This document shows, piece after piece, positions 1-6,480 of a stretch of 64,000 nt of DNA. Every line of letters begins with the position of its first letter. Position 1 is the stretch's first letter. The notes beneath the pieces are model-generated. The model saw nothing but the letters and a program-made list of their open reading frames with translations. It searched no databases and was not told the DNA's origin. The stretch is from an uncultured Oscillospiraceae bacterium (GTDB lineage: Bacteria; Bacillota; Clostridia; Oscillospirales; Oscillospiraceae): assembly GCA_944385675.1 (NCBI GenBank), contig CALWYD010000046.1, positions 1 to 64,000 on the forward strand, in the 5' to 3' direction. Position numbers and translations under genes: made by a program.

Positions 1-463
1 AGGAGGGGATGGATTTTACTCCGATGGCTCCGCCGGTAATAGGTTCCAGGTTGGTGAGCATGGTTCGGACAATTTCCGCAAAAGCCTGGGTCATGAGGAC
101 CAGATAAATGCCCTTCAGGCGCAGGCACGGGCCACCCAGACACACTCCGATGATGATGCCGGTAAAGATGGAGAGGACCATTCCCAGCAACATGGGAACC
201 CCCATCTTAGTGGCCAGCAGAGCGGCAGTATATGCCCCCATGGCCACCATACCTACGGCACCCACATTTAAAAGGCCCAGATAACCGGACAGTAGGTTCA
301 GCCCCAAAACCACCATCATGTTGATAATAGCCTGGTTAAAAAGGCGTCCCCAGTACTGGCCCTGGACAACCAGAGGCAGCACATAGAGTATTACAACTCC
401 CGCAAGGACAAGACCCAGTTTGGCGGGCTTGCTCAATTGCAGTTGATTTTTTATCCGCAGCAT
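1..463 (-). CDS. livM: Branched-chain amino-acid ABC transporter permease LivM (partial)
   Basis: The reading frame opens at an ATG at 463 and runs off the left edge of the window, giving the first 154 residues. The visible part starts with a short basic segment (MLRIKNQ) followed by several hydrophobic helices. It carries the LivM-type patches LNLLSGYLGLLNVG and LRLKGIYLVLMTQAFAEIV. LivM is one of two membrane permeases that, with LivH, form the channel for leucine, isoleucine and valine or related ligands. It lies 53 bases downstream of livH on the same strand, so the two are very probably cotranscribed. The ATPases livG and livF would be expected next, outside the window. The C-terminus cannot be judged. 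Confidence 0.9.
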   Translation of the reverse strand, partial: MLRIKNQLQLSKPAKLGLVLAGVVILYVLPLVVQGQYWGRLFNQAIINMMVVLGLNLLSGYLGLLNVGAVGMVAMGAYTAALLATKMGVPMLLGMVLSIFTGIIIGVCLGGPCLRLKGIYLVLMTQAFAEIVRTMLTNLEPITGGAIGVKSIPS

Positions 464-516
464 AAAAAATGATTCCCCCTTTTTTTCTTGCTTTATCTGA
501 TGGCCCTGTGGTTATA

Positions 517-1389
517 TCAGGCTCTCTGGGATTTGCCCAGCAGGCCTTGAGGCCGGAACATCAGGAAAGCAACGATCAAAACAAAGGAGACCATGTCTTT
601 ATAGATGCCCGGGCCGCCCAAAATGGAGTAGATGGCCTCTACAATTCCCACAAACAGGCCCCCGGCAATTGCGCCGTTCAGGTTACCAAATCCGCCCACT
701 ACGCCGGCTACGAAACCTTTGGTGCCGATCATGGAGGTCATGGTCAGGGTGACGCCGTACAAAGGAACCAAAAGCGCGCCGGCCAGGCCGCAGATTCCGA
801 TAGAGATACCAGTGCTGAAGAGCATCATCCGGTTTACGTTGATGCCCATGAGGGGGGCGGTCTTAGCGTCTTGAGAGACAGCCCGCAGGCCTTTGCCGAA
901 CTTGGTCTTATTCATCATAAGCCACTGAAGGACCAGCAGCAAAATGCCCACGGAAATCATGGCGATGGAGGCCTTGGTAATGGGGGCAGGACCAATTTTG
1001 ACAATACCGGTCAAGAAGTCGGGGACGGTAAAGGGCATGGCGCCGTAGACAATACGGGCCACTTCCCGCAGCAGCAGGGAGAGGGCCAAACAGCCGGTAA
1101 TTGCGTAATTGCTGGGCAAATGACGCAGAGGGTTAAAGGCCACCGCGCCAATAAAAATGCCCAACAGCACCATGGTCAGGACGGTAAAAACCACTGCCAG
1201 TATGCCGGGCATTTTCAGTGCCAGAGCAAAGGTGCCGCCAAATATGTACGCACCGAACATAATGTATTTGTCGTGTCCAAAGTTGATTAGTCCGCTGGTG
1301 TTAAATACCAGGGTGTACTCTACAGCGACCAGGCAGTAGATGAACCCCAGGGCAACACCATTGACGAGAAGCTGTATTGCGCTTATCAT
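517..1389 (-). CDS. livH: Branched-chain amino-acid ABC transporter permease LivH
   Basis: This is a 290-residue polytopic membrane protein of the LivH family, of normal length. The N-terminal part (GLINFGHDKYIMFGAY) and the C-terminal stretch GFVAGVVGGFGNLNGAIAGG match the family signature, the latter being the loop that contacts the ATPase. The start MISAIQ at 1389 is chosen because AGGAGG lies 12 bases upstream. An in-frame ATG at 1416 has no ribosome binding site and would put that AGGAGG inside the gene. It sits between livK and livM in the same direction. The permease pair works with the lipoprotein LivK to import branched-chain amino acids or similar ligands; the exact ligand cannot be read from the sequence. 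Confidence 0.92.
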   Translation of the reverse strand: MISAIQLLVNGVALGFIYCLVAVEYTLVFNTSGLINFGHDKYIMFGAYIFGGTFALALKMPGILAVVFTVLTMVLLGIFIGAVAFNPLRHLPSNYAITGCLALSLLLREVARIVYGAMPFTVPDFLTGIVKIGPAPITKASIAMISVGILLLVLQWLMMNKTKFGKGLRAVSQDAKTAPLMGINVNRMMLFSTGISIGICGLAGALLVPLYGVTLTMTSMIGTKGFVAGVVGGFGNLNGAIAGGLFVGIVEAIYSILGGPGIYKDMVSFVLIVAFLMFRPQGLLGKSQRA

Positions 1390-1715
1390 ACGTGTCTGTA
1401 GCCTCCTTTTGCACATAGACTGTTACCGATTTCGCTTATTGACATGGCGTTGAGAGAGCACCTTCAGTCTGGGCTGTAGTGAATGAGGCTGGAGAGTCGG
1501 GGGTTCACAGCAGGCCGTCAGACGCCGAGCAATCAGCCCAGGAATGCGTGTGAAGACCAAAGCCTGCTTGTGGTCTCTGTGCCCTTGGCAATACGCAGGT
1601 AAAAACGGTTTCACAGAAGCGGGGCCGCCGGCAAAATGCATTATAGGCGCCTTTGACGGTCGGCCCCGCTGGGCGGTGCTTATAGATCTGTGCTAACAGA
1701 GAGTAAGAAGAAACA
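1390..1715 (-). other. livK-livH intergenic region with a long-loop hairpin
   Basis: These 326 bases separate livK from livH. No convincing gene is visible. The clearest structure is an inverted repeat near 1620-1672 (GCGGGGCCG pairing with CGGCCCCGC, extended by three pairs past a bulge) with a loop of roughly 27 bases. There is no T-tract, so it looks more like an attenuator or an mRNA-stability stem that sets the livK to livHM ratio than a full terminator. The role is inferred. Confidence 0.3.
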
Positions 1716-2948
1716 TTACTCCACTTCCTGGGTAAACAGCTCCACAAACTGGCGTCTTCCGTCGGTCATGCGGTAGATGACGGAGTTATGGTTCAGGTTC
1801 TGCTGTTCGTCACAAGTCAGATATCCGCTGAGGGAAGCAAAATCTTTGGTCTCGCGCAGAGCCTGGCAGATGGCCTCAGAGTCGGTGCTTCCGGCCCGCT
1901 CAATGGCGTCGGCCAGCAAGTAGATAGCAGGGCCAAGGCCGCTGATGTTGTTGTTGGGTACTTCACCGTAGGCAGCCTCGTAGCGGGCGGCAAACTCGGT
2001 ATAGGGCTCCCAGTTGTTGCCTTCGGCAGATTCGGCGATACCAAGAAGCCCCTCACTCATCTCGTTGCTGACCAGAGAGGTGTATTTCACATCACCCAGA
2101 CCGGAGCAGCCGAAAACGGGGACATCATATTCCAGCTCAAGGCGCTGCCGGGTGATAATGGCCAGTTCTTCCTCGTGGGCCCACCAGAGCATGGCGTCAC
2201 AGCCGGCGTCTTTCAGCTTTAGGATGTTGCTGTAAAAGTCCTTGGTACCATCTGTAAAGCCGTCGGAGACGTAGTCGATGTTATTGGTCTCACAATACTC
2301 CTTGGCCACAGCGTAGCCCTGGGTACCGTAGTCGCCCATGGAGTACAAAATACCCAGCTTGGTGGGCTTGAAGTTTTCCATGACATAGTCCATGGCCAAC
2401 TCCACCACAAAATCATCGGCGGGACGCATGCGGAACAGATAAGGATTGTTTAACTCGTTAATGGAGGGGCTGGAGCCACCGTACAACAGAGGAATTTTGG
2501 CCTGCTGAGCGATGTCGGCCACTGCCAAGACCTGGGAGCTATACATAAATCCCAGTACTGCCACCACATCGGGGTTGGATACCTGGCGGTTCATGGCGTT
2601 CACTGCGCCCTCGGAGGTGCCGTTGGTATCCTCCATATTGATGACCAACTTTTTACCCAGAACACCGCCGTTGGCGTTAATCTCCTCGGCGATCATTTCA
2701 TAGGCAAACGCCTCGCCCTGGCCATTGGAGGCGCCGGTGCCGGTCAGGTCGCTGCAGGCGCCAATTACGATTTCACCGTCGAAATTGCCTTCGGGGGTAC
2801 TGGCGTCAGACGACGAAGAGCTGCCGCCAGCCAAAGAGGTACCGGAACTGCTGGCAGAGGAAGTCCCGCCGCAAGCAGCCAGGGGAATGAGCAGGGCTGC
2901 AAGTAACAAAAGGGAGAGGACAGACCTGGAGACACTTCGTTTTGACAT
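1716..2948 (-). CDS. livK: Branched-chain amino-acid ABC transporter substrate-binding lipoprotein
   Basis: This 410-residue protein belongs to the periplasmic-binding-protein type 1 family (Leu/Ile/Val-binding). It begins with a lipoprotein signal peptide: basic residues, a hydrophobic core and the lipobox LAAC with the lipidated cysteine at residue 26. A Ser/Gly-rich linker of about 20 residues follows, then the two-lobed ligand-binding domain starting near IVIGACSDLTGTGASNGQG. AGGAGG lies 8 bases before the ATG. It is first in the liv order (livK-livH-livM), the usual place for the abundant receptor. It captures the ligand outside the membrane and passes it to LivHM. The true ligand could be another amino acid or amide, because this family is broad. 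Confidence 0.92.
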   Translation of the reverse strand: MSKRSVSRSVLSLLLLAALLIPLAACGGTSSASSSGTSLAGGSSSSSDASTPEGNFDGEIVIGACSDLTGTGASNGQGEAFAYEMIAEEINANGGVLGKKLVINMEDTNGTSEGAVNAMNRQVSNPDVVAVLGFMYSSQVLAVADIAQQAKIPLLYGGSSPSINELNNPYLFRMRPADDFVVELAMDYVMENFKPTKLGILYSMGDYGTQGYAVAKEYCETNNIDYVSDGFTDGTKDFYSNILKLKDAGCDAMLWWAHEEELAIITRQRLELEYDVPVFGCSGLGDVKYTSLVSNEMSEGLLGIAESAEGNNWEPYTEFAARYEAAYGEVPNNNISGLGPAIYLLADAIERAGSTDSEAICQALRETKDFASLSGYLTCDEQQNLNHNSVIYRMTDGRRQFVELFTQEVE

Positions 2949-2981
2949 TTTACTAACCTCCTACTAAAAATGTAAATATTT

Positions 2982-2987
2982 ATTATA
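2982..2987 (-). promoter_or_regulatory. Possible -10 element for livK
   Basis: On the minus strand a perfect TATAAT lies about 35 bases before the livK start, in a locally AT-rich stretch. The best TTGACG upstream is 26 bases away, too far for a standard promoter, so the -35 assignment is open. Confidence 0.35.
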
Positions 2988-3175
2988 CAGACAGAACCCC
3001 TGGGCGTAGGTACCGTCAATATAATGCACTGGTAAAAGCGCCCGCCGCCTGGCCGCACATGGGCAACTCAAGATTGTCGATAAAACATTTCATGGCCTTA
3101 TTTTAAAGAAAAAGTGACGATAAAACGTCTATAAATAAAAGTTCAGGAAGAAGAGTTTCTGTTTATAAAAACAAA

Positions 3176-3232
3176 AATTTGCCTCAATATTAGCTATTTT
3201 GACAAGGAGAACAGGGGAAATAGAGGCAAATT
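3176..3232. repeat. 10-bp perfect inverted repeat between livK and trmO
   Basis: AATTTGCCTC (3176-3185) and GAGGCAAATT (3223-3232) are perfect reverse complements separated by 37 bases. The block lies in the 423-base divergent region between livK and trmO (2949-3371), which is AT-rich and holds no other gene. It could be a two-site operator or a long-loop RNA hairpin; there is no direct evidence for either. Confidence 0.4.
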
Positions 3233-3300
3233 CCATGCATATTGCCACAGTCTCGACGAACACTGTGAGACGGGTGAGAGCCGCACAGGAGAAGGATTTC

Positions 3301-3329
3301 TTGAAGGACAGGGCACTGTATGGTACAAT
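3301..3329 (+). promoter_or_regulatory. Sigma-A type promoter for trmO
   Basis: TTGAAG (3301-3306) and TACAAT (3324-3329) are separated by exactly 17 bases, about 40 bases before the trmO start codon. The spacing and hexamers fit a housekeeping promoter. Confidence 0.6.
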
Positions 3330-3371
3330 GTATAGAGATCAGCAGGGGGCCTTTGGGAGGGGGAGAGCCAT

Positions 3372-4064
3372 ATGGGCGAAGTGGTGCCGCTGCAGGTGAT
3401 AGCCCGGCTGCGGGGGGACTTTGAAGAGAAATTTGGTATTCCACGCCAGAGCGGCCTGGTGGAGGAAGTGGAGAGTCTGGTGGTATTTGAGCCGGGGTTC
3501 CGCCGTCCGGAAGCGCTGCGGGGACTAGAAGGCTTTTCTCATGTGTGGTTAATTTGGGAGTTTTCCCAGGTGGAGGGGGCAGGCTGGTCCCCTACGGTGC
3601 GGCCGCCTAGGTTGGGAGGCAACGCCCGTATGGGGGTGTTTGCCACCCGCTCTCCCTTTCGTCCCAACCCCATTGGTCTGAGCTGTGTGGCGCTGGCAGG
3701 GGTGGAGCACCACCGGGAACTGGGCCCTGTACTGCGCGTGCGCGGAGCGGATCTCATGGACGGAACCCCTATTTTTGACATTAAGCCTTACCTGCCTTAT
3801 GCCGACTGCCGGCCGGAAGCGGTGGGTGGATTTGCCAGCGCCCCCAAGCGGGCCACCCTCCAGGTGGAGATTCCGCCCGGCCTGTTGGAGCAGATACCCG
3901 CCCAAAAGCGGGCGGCCCTGGTGGGGGTGTTGGCCCAGGATCCCCGCCCAGCCTATCAGCAGGATCCGGTGCGGGTATATGGGATGGCCTTTGCGGGGCT
4001 GCAGGTGCGTTTTCGGGTAGATGGGGCGTTGCTGCATGTGGTGGAGGTGGAGCCCATTTTATAA
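3372..4064 (+). CDS. trmO: tRNA (N6-threonylcarbamoyladenosine37-N6)-methyltransferase TrmO
   Basis: This 230-residue protein of the TrmO/TsaA (UPF0066) family methylates N6 of t6A37 in threonine tRNAs using S-adenosylmethionine. Both family signatures are present: FATRSPFRPNPIGLS at about residues 90-104 and DGTPIFDIKPYLPYAD at about 130-145. The C-terminal domain is slightly longer than in minimal homologues. The ATG at 3372 is preceded by GGGAGGGGGAG, and a 17-base-spaced promoter lies just upstream. It is a stand-alone gene facing away from the liv operon. Family assignment is firm; target tRNA is inferred from the family. Confidence 0.92.
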   Translation: MGEVVPLQVIARLRGDFEEKFGIPRQSGLVEEVESLVVFEPGFRRPEALRGLEGFSHVWLIWEFSQVEGAGWSPTVRPPRLGGNARMGVFATRSPFRPNPIGLSCVALAGVEHHRELGPVLRVRGADLMDGTPIFDIKPYLPYADCRPEAVGGFASAPKRATLQVEIPPGLLEQIPAQKRAALVGVLAQDPRPAYQQDPVRVYGMAFAGLQVRFRVDGALLHVVEVEPIL

Positions 4065-4068
4065 AAAT

Positions 4069-4100
4069 TTAACATTCCGTCCAAACAGATGTGGTATAAT
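4069..4100 (+). promoter_or_regulatory. Possible promoter of the darA leader RNA
   Basis: TTAACA (4069-4074) and a perfect TATAAT (4095-4100) are separated by 20 bases, which is longer than optimal, so the -35 is tentative. The start of transcription would fall near 4107, giving a leader of about 275 bases before darA. Confidence 0.4.
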
Positions 4101-4106
4101 AACACT

Positions 4107-4345
4107 TACACTATAAAGACAGACTAACTATTAAATGTCAAGTCTGAAAAGTGTGGATTGTCACCGAATCACAGACGGTCTCCAAAAGGGCATAGCAAAG
4201 TTGACGTCCGGTTGGATGCCTACCCAAGCTTATGAGAAAAAGGGATTATGCGGCGCTGGTGTATCGTGAACCGTCTTGCGGTAGGAGGAAAAAACCAATC
4301 CACAGCATCCCTTACAGTGTAGCACACGCTCCTGAAAAGGGGCAC
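4107..4345 (+). ncRNA. Candidate structured leader RNA upstream of darA, class unknown
   Basis: This 240-base untranslated stretch contains several perfect complementary segments. A 9-bp closing helix joins TGTGGATTG (4152-4160) with CAATCCACA (4296-4304). Inside it AGACGGT pairs with ACCGTCT, and ACCG with CGGT. A 5-bp hairpin GGCAT/ATGCC follows. Upstream is CAGACT (4120-4125) with AGTCTG (4141-4146). AAGGGAT (4240-4246) can pair with ATCCCTT (4307-4313) outside the closing helix, a possible pseudoknot or switch. I compared it from memory with c-di-AMP (ydaO), cobalamin, M-box, SRP, RNase P and 6S consensus features and found no match. It could be a riboswitch, a leader controlling darA, or an independent small RNA. 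Confidence 0.45.
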
Positions 4346-4383
4346 TAAAACTACTACTCTATAATACAAGGAGGAGAGGTACC

Positions 4384-4725
4384 ATGAAGCTGATTTTTGC
4401 AATTATTCGGGACAAGGACACCAATGAAGCAGTGAATGCGCTTAACAGGGAACATATCGGCGTAACCAAACTGTCCAGCACCGGCGGCTTTCTTCGGGAT
4501 GGCAACACCACCCTGATGATCGGCGTGCAGGATGAGCAGGTGGGGGCGGTCATGGACATTCTCCGGGACAACTGTGCCAAGCGCACCCAAGTAGAGCTGG
4601 TAGCTCCGCCTCCCTATATGACTGGCGGTGTTCCGGTGTGGAGCTTTAGCTGTACGCCCATTAAGGTGGAAGTGGGTGGAGCCACTGTCTTCGTGTTGGA
4701 TGTGGCTGACTTCCAAAAGTTGTAA
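4384..4725 (+). CDS. darA: Cyclic-di-AMP receptor protein DarA/PstA (DUF970)
   Basis: This 113-residue protein matches the PII-like c-di-AMP receptor family in length and motif. The diagnostic TKLSSTGGFLRDGNTT loop sits at residues 28-43, where the TGG and GNTT residues contribute to the ligand pocket. The family forms trimers in the cytosol that bind c-di-AMP; the downstream partner is still debated, so no output is claimed. The start is an ATG with AGGAGGAGAGG just upstream. It is monocistronic: a strong terminator follows, and a long structured leader precedes it, suggesting control at the RNA level. Confidence 0.9.
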   Translation: MKLIFAIIRDKDTNEAVNALNREHIGVTKLSSTGGFLRDGNTTLMIGVQDEQVGAVMDILRDNCAKRTQVELVAPPPYMTGGVPVWSFSCTPIKVEVGGATVFVLDVADFQKL

Positions 4726-4730
4726 GAGCC

Positions 4731-4770
4731 GTCCCGGCGCCCTGGTTTCACAGAGCGCCGGGACAATTTT
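4731..4770 (+). terminator. Rho-independent terminator after darA
   Basis: GTCCCGGCGC (4731-4740) pairs perfectly with GCGCCGGGAC (4755-4764), followed by AATTTT, six bases after the darA stop codon. Confidence 0.85.
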
Positions 4771-4824
4771 ATGAGGCAGGAAAAATTTTCCCTTTACCAA
4801 GGGAGTAAAAAAGTGTGCAGAGGC

Positions 4825-4853
4825 TTGACTTTCCCCTTGGTGGAAGGTATATC
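4825..4853 (+). promoter_or_regulatory. Promoter of the MerR cassette
   Basis: TTGACT (4825-4830) and TATATC (4848-4853) are 17 bases apart and lie 65 bases before the merR-like start. The spacer CCCCTTGGTGGAAGG contains an imperfect dyad, where a MerR-family dimer would be expected to bind and autoregulate. Autoregulation is inferred. Confidence 0.6.
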
Positions 4854-4917
4854 ATGAGAGCCAGACAGAGGGCAGGGCGAAGGTTTGCCGTGGCCAGGGG
4901 AGGGAACGTGGAGCCCT

Positions 4918-5571
4918 ATGAAAATCAATGAGGTGGAGGCCTTGGTGGGTATCACCAAAAAGAATATCCGTTTTTATGAGGAGAGAGGGCTGCTCTCTCC
5001 CCGGCGCAACAGTGAAAACGGCTATCGGGACTATGGGGAGGCGGAGCTGGTCGTTCTGCGGCAGATTAAGCTGCTGCGTAAGCTGGGGGTGCCCCTGGAG
5101 GAGATACGGAAAATGCAGTCCGGCGGGATCACCCTGGGGGACGGGATGCGCCGCCATCTGGTTACTCTGGAGCGGGAGCAGCGCAGCCTGGAGCAGTCCA
5201 TGGAGCTGTGCCGTCAGTTGAAGGACCGGAAGGGCACTCTGGAGACCCTGGATGCCCGGGAGCTGCTGGAGGAGATGGAACACATGGAGCGGGAGGGAAC
5301 CACCTTCCTCAACAGGCAAGTGGGAGACACCCGGCACATACGGTATGTGGCTCCCGCAGTGGTGACGGTTCTTACGGTGCTGCTTATGGCAGGCCTGATT
5401 GGGCTGATGCTGTGGGGCTTTTCCATTGATGCGGCGGATGCTCCGCCCCTGCTGCTCATTGTGGTACTGGTGATGCTGCCTGCGGTGGTAATTGTGGGCG
5501 TACTGCTGGCTCTAATCCAACGAGTCAAGGAAATTCAGAAAGGAGAAGCGGAGGATGCGAAAAACTACTAA
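4918..5571 (+). CDS. MerR-family transcriptional regulator with C-terminal membrane anchor
   Basis: This is a 217-residue protein. Residues 1-70 form a MerR winged helix (EVEALVGITKKNIRFYEERG, then NGYRDY), residues 75-135 a predicted coiled coil, and residues about 145-168 and 177-199 two transmembrane helices, ending in a cytosolic tail QRVKEIQKGEAEDAKNY. The ATG at 4918 has GTGGAG five bases upstream and begins exactly at the conserved MerR N-terminus. No metal-binding cysteines are visible. The membrane anchor suggests a regulator that senses a membrane state or partner. Its last codons overlap the start of the next gene by 17 bases, implying translational coupling through a four-gene operon. 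Confidence 0.85.
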   Translation: MKINEVEALVGITKKNIRFYEERGLLSPRRNSENGYRDYGEAELVVLRQIKLLRKLGVPLEEIRKMQSGGITLGDGMRRHLVTLEREQRSLEQSMELCRQLKDRKGTLETLDARELLEEMEHMEREGTTFLNRQVGDTRHIRYVAPAVVTVLTVLLMAGLIGLMLWGFSIDAADAPPLLLIVVLVMLPAVVIVGVLLALIQRVKEIQKGEAEDAKNY

Positions 5572-5809
5572 GAGCCACGGGCTGTTGGGTGCGGTTGTGG
5601 CGGTGGCTGTAATCGTGCTGCTGATGGTGTTGTCTGCCGGTGCCATTCTGGGGGACTACTTCGGGGATGGCGGCGGCGGATTTGAAGCCGGGGTGGTGGT
5701 GCTGTGCGCGCTGCTCTGCCTGGCAGTGGCCGGGGGAGCGGTGGCGGCACTAATTCAACGCTGGCGGGAAGTGAAGGGAGGGGAAGAAGACGAAGCTAGA
5801 AAATATTGA
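5555..5809 (+). CDS. Small two-helix membrane protein of the MerR cassette
   Basis: This 84-residue protein has a basic N-terminus (MRKTTKSH), a hydrophobic helix at about 9-33, a Gly/Asp turn, a second helix at about 43-66, and a charged tail ending QRWREVKGGEEDEARKY. The tail closely resembles the last 17 residues of the upstream MerR protein and of the downstream protein. It has no family I recognise. The ATG lies inside the 3' end of the regulator gene with AGGAG upstream, so it is translated by coupling. The layout mirrors the C-terminal half of the regulator, suggesting duplication of that membrane hairpin. Confidence 0.75.
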   Translation: MRKTTKSHGLLGAVVAVAVIVLLMVLSAGAILGDYFGDGGGGFEAGVVVLCALLCLAVAGGAVAALIQRWREVKGGEEDEARKY

Positions 5810-6056
5810 GGCAAAAAAGGCCGCTCGCAGGCGGGAAGCGGTTCAAGGGATTATTTTCTTTGGGTTGCTTCAGGTTTGTAGCGCTGTAGGTTTCTGGGCA
5901 CTGGGATTGATTCCGGGCATACCCGGCTGGTGCAAAATCCTGTTCTGGGTTTTGGCAGTGGGCTGCCTGGCCCTTGTACTGCCGGCGCTGACTATGCTCA
6001 GGAAGCGTTTTAAAGAAATTGAAGGAGGAGAGCTGGATGCTGCTAGTAAATATTGA
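5790..6056 (+). CDS. Small two-helix membrane protein, probable ACG start
   Basis: An open frame of 88 codons runs from ACG at 5790 to TGA at 6056. It encodes a basic N-terminus, hydrophobic helices at about 20-41 and 48-70, and the tail KRFKEIEGGELDAASKY shared with the two preceding genes. No ATG, GTG or TTG exists upstream of the first helix. The TTG at 5865 would delete half of it. The ACG has GGAGGGG six bases upstream and sits exactly where the neighbouring junctions have ATG overlapping the Asp-Ala codons of the preceding tail. So either ACG is used, or the start has been lost through a silent GAT-to-GAC change in the upstream gene. The following gene overlaps its end. Confidence 0.6.
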   Translation, partial: TKLENIEAKKAARRREAVQGIIFFGLLQVCSAVGFWALGLIPGIPGWCKILFWVLAVGCLALVLPALTMLRKRFKEIEGGELDAASKY

Positions 6057-6348
6057 TTACATTCCTGGGAAAGAATTTGAAGTACTGGGTATTGTGAAGG
6101 GGACTGTGGTTCAGTCCAAAAACTTTGGAAAAGATTTTATGGCTGGGATGAAAACCCTGGTAGGTGGGGAGATTACAAGCTACACCGAGATGCTCAACGA
6201 GGCCCGCCAGATTGCTGTCAAGCGCATGGTGGACGAGGCGGAGGAGATGAATGCAGATGCGGTGATCAACATTCGCTACGGTTCCGCCTCGGTGATGCAA
6301 GGGGCGGCCGAAGTCATTGCCTATGGCACTGCGGTGAAATATCGCTGA
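6037..6348 (+). CDS. YbjQ/UPF0145 family protein
   Basis: This 103-residue protein has the YbjQ family pattern: an N-terminal strand, GIVKGTVVQSKNFGKDFMAG near residues 17-36, then the helix EMLNEARQIAVKRMVDEAEE and the ending NADAVINIRYGSA. The family forms pentameric cytosolic barrels and is sometimes labelled heavy-metal-binding, but no biochemical role is established. The ATG at 6037 has GGAGGAG six bases upstream and overlaps the last codons of the preceding membrane-protein gene. An in-frame TTG at 6019 lacks a good binding site. Being last in the MerR cassette, it may act with the two membrane proteins; that is inference. Confidence 0.85.
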   Translation: MLLVNIDYIPGKEFEVLGIVKGTVVQSKNFGKDFMAGMKTLVGGEITSYTEMLNEARQIAVKRMVDEAEEMNADAVINIRYGSASVMQGAAEVIAYGTAVKYR

Positions 6349-6365
6349 GGCCTATTCTCAATATA

Positions 6366-6398
6366 AAAACCCCGCCGGACAATGGCCGGCGGGGTTTT
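6366..6398 (+). terminator. Terminator of the MerR-YbjQ cassette
   Basis: CCCCGCCGG pairs with CCGGCGGGG across a seven-base loop and is followed by TTTT, 18 bases after the YbjQ stop codon. Confidence 0.85.
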
Positions 6399-6480
6399 GG
6401 ATAAAAGGAGGGCTTGTGGGAAGGCTATGGGCACAGGGTTGGCGGCTGAGGTGCCGCTGGCCGGGAAAGGAGTCAAGCCA

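Noticed and set aside
469..1290. 273-codon plus-strand frame opposite livH
   Set aside because: Its His/Gly/Gln/Asp-rich product is the mirror of a hydrophobic membrane protein. No ribosome binding site.
1423..1747. Short frames between livK and livH
   Set aside because: No ribosome binding site, no family resemblance, and composition like non-coding DNA.
4107..4345. Possible SRP RNA, RNase P RNA, 6S RNA or ydaO riboswitch upstream of darA
   Set aside because: The conserved cores of those RNAs as I know them are not present. It is kept only as an unassigned structured RNA.
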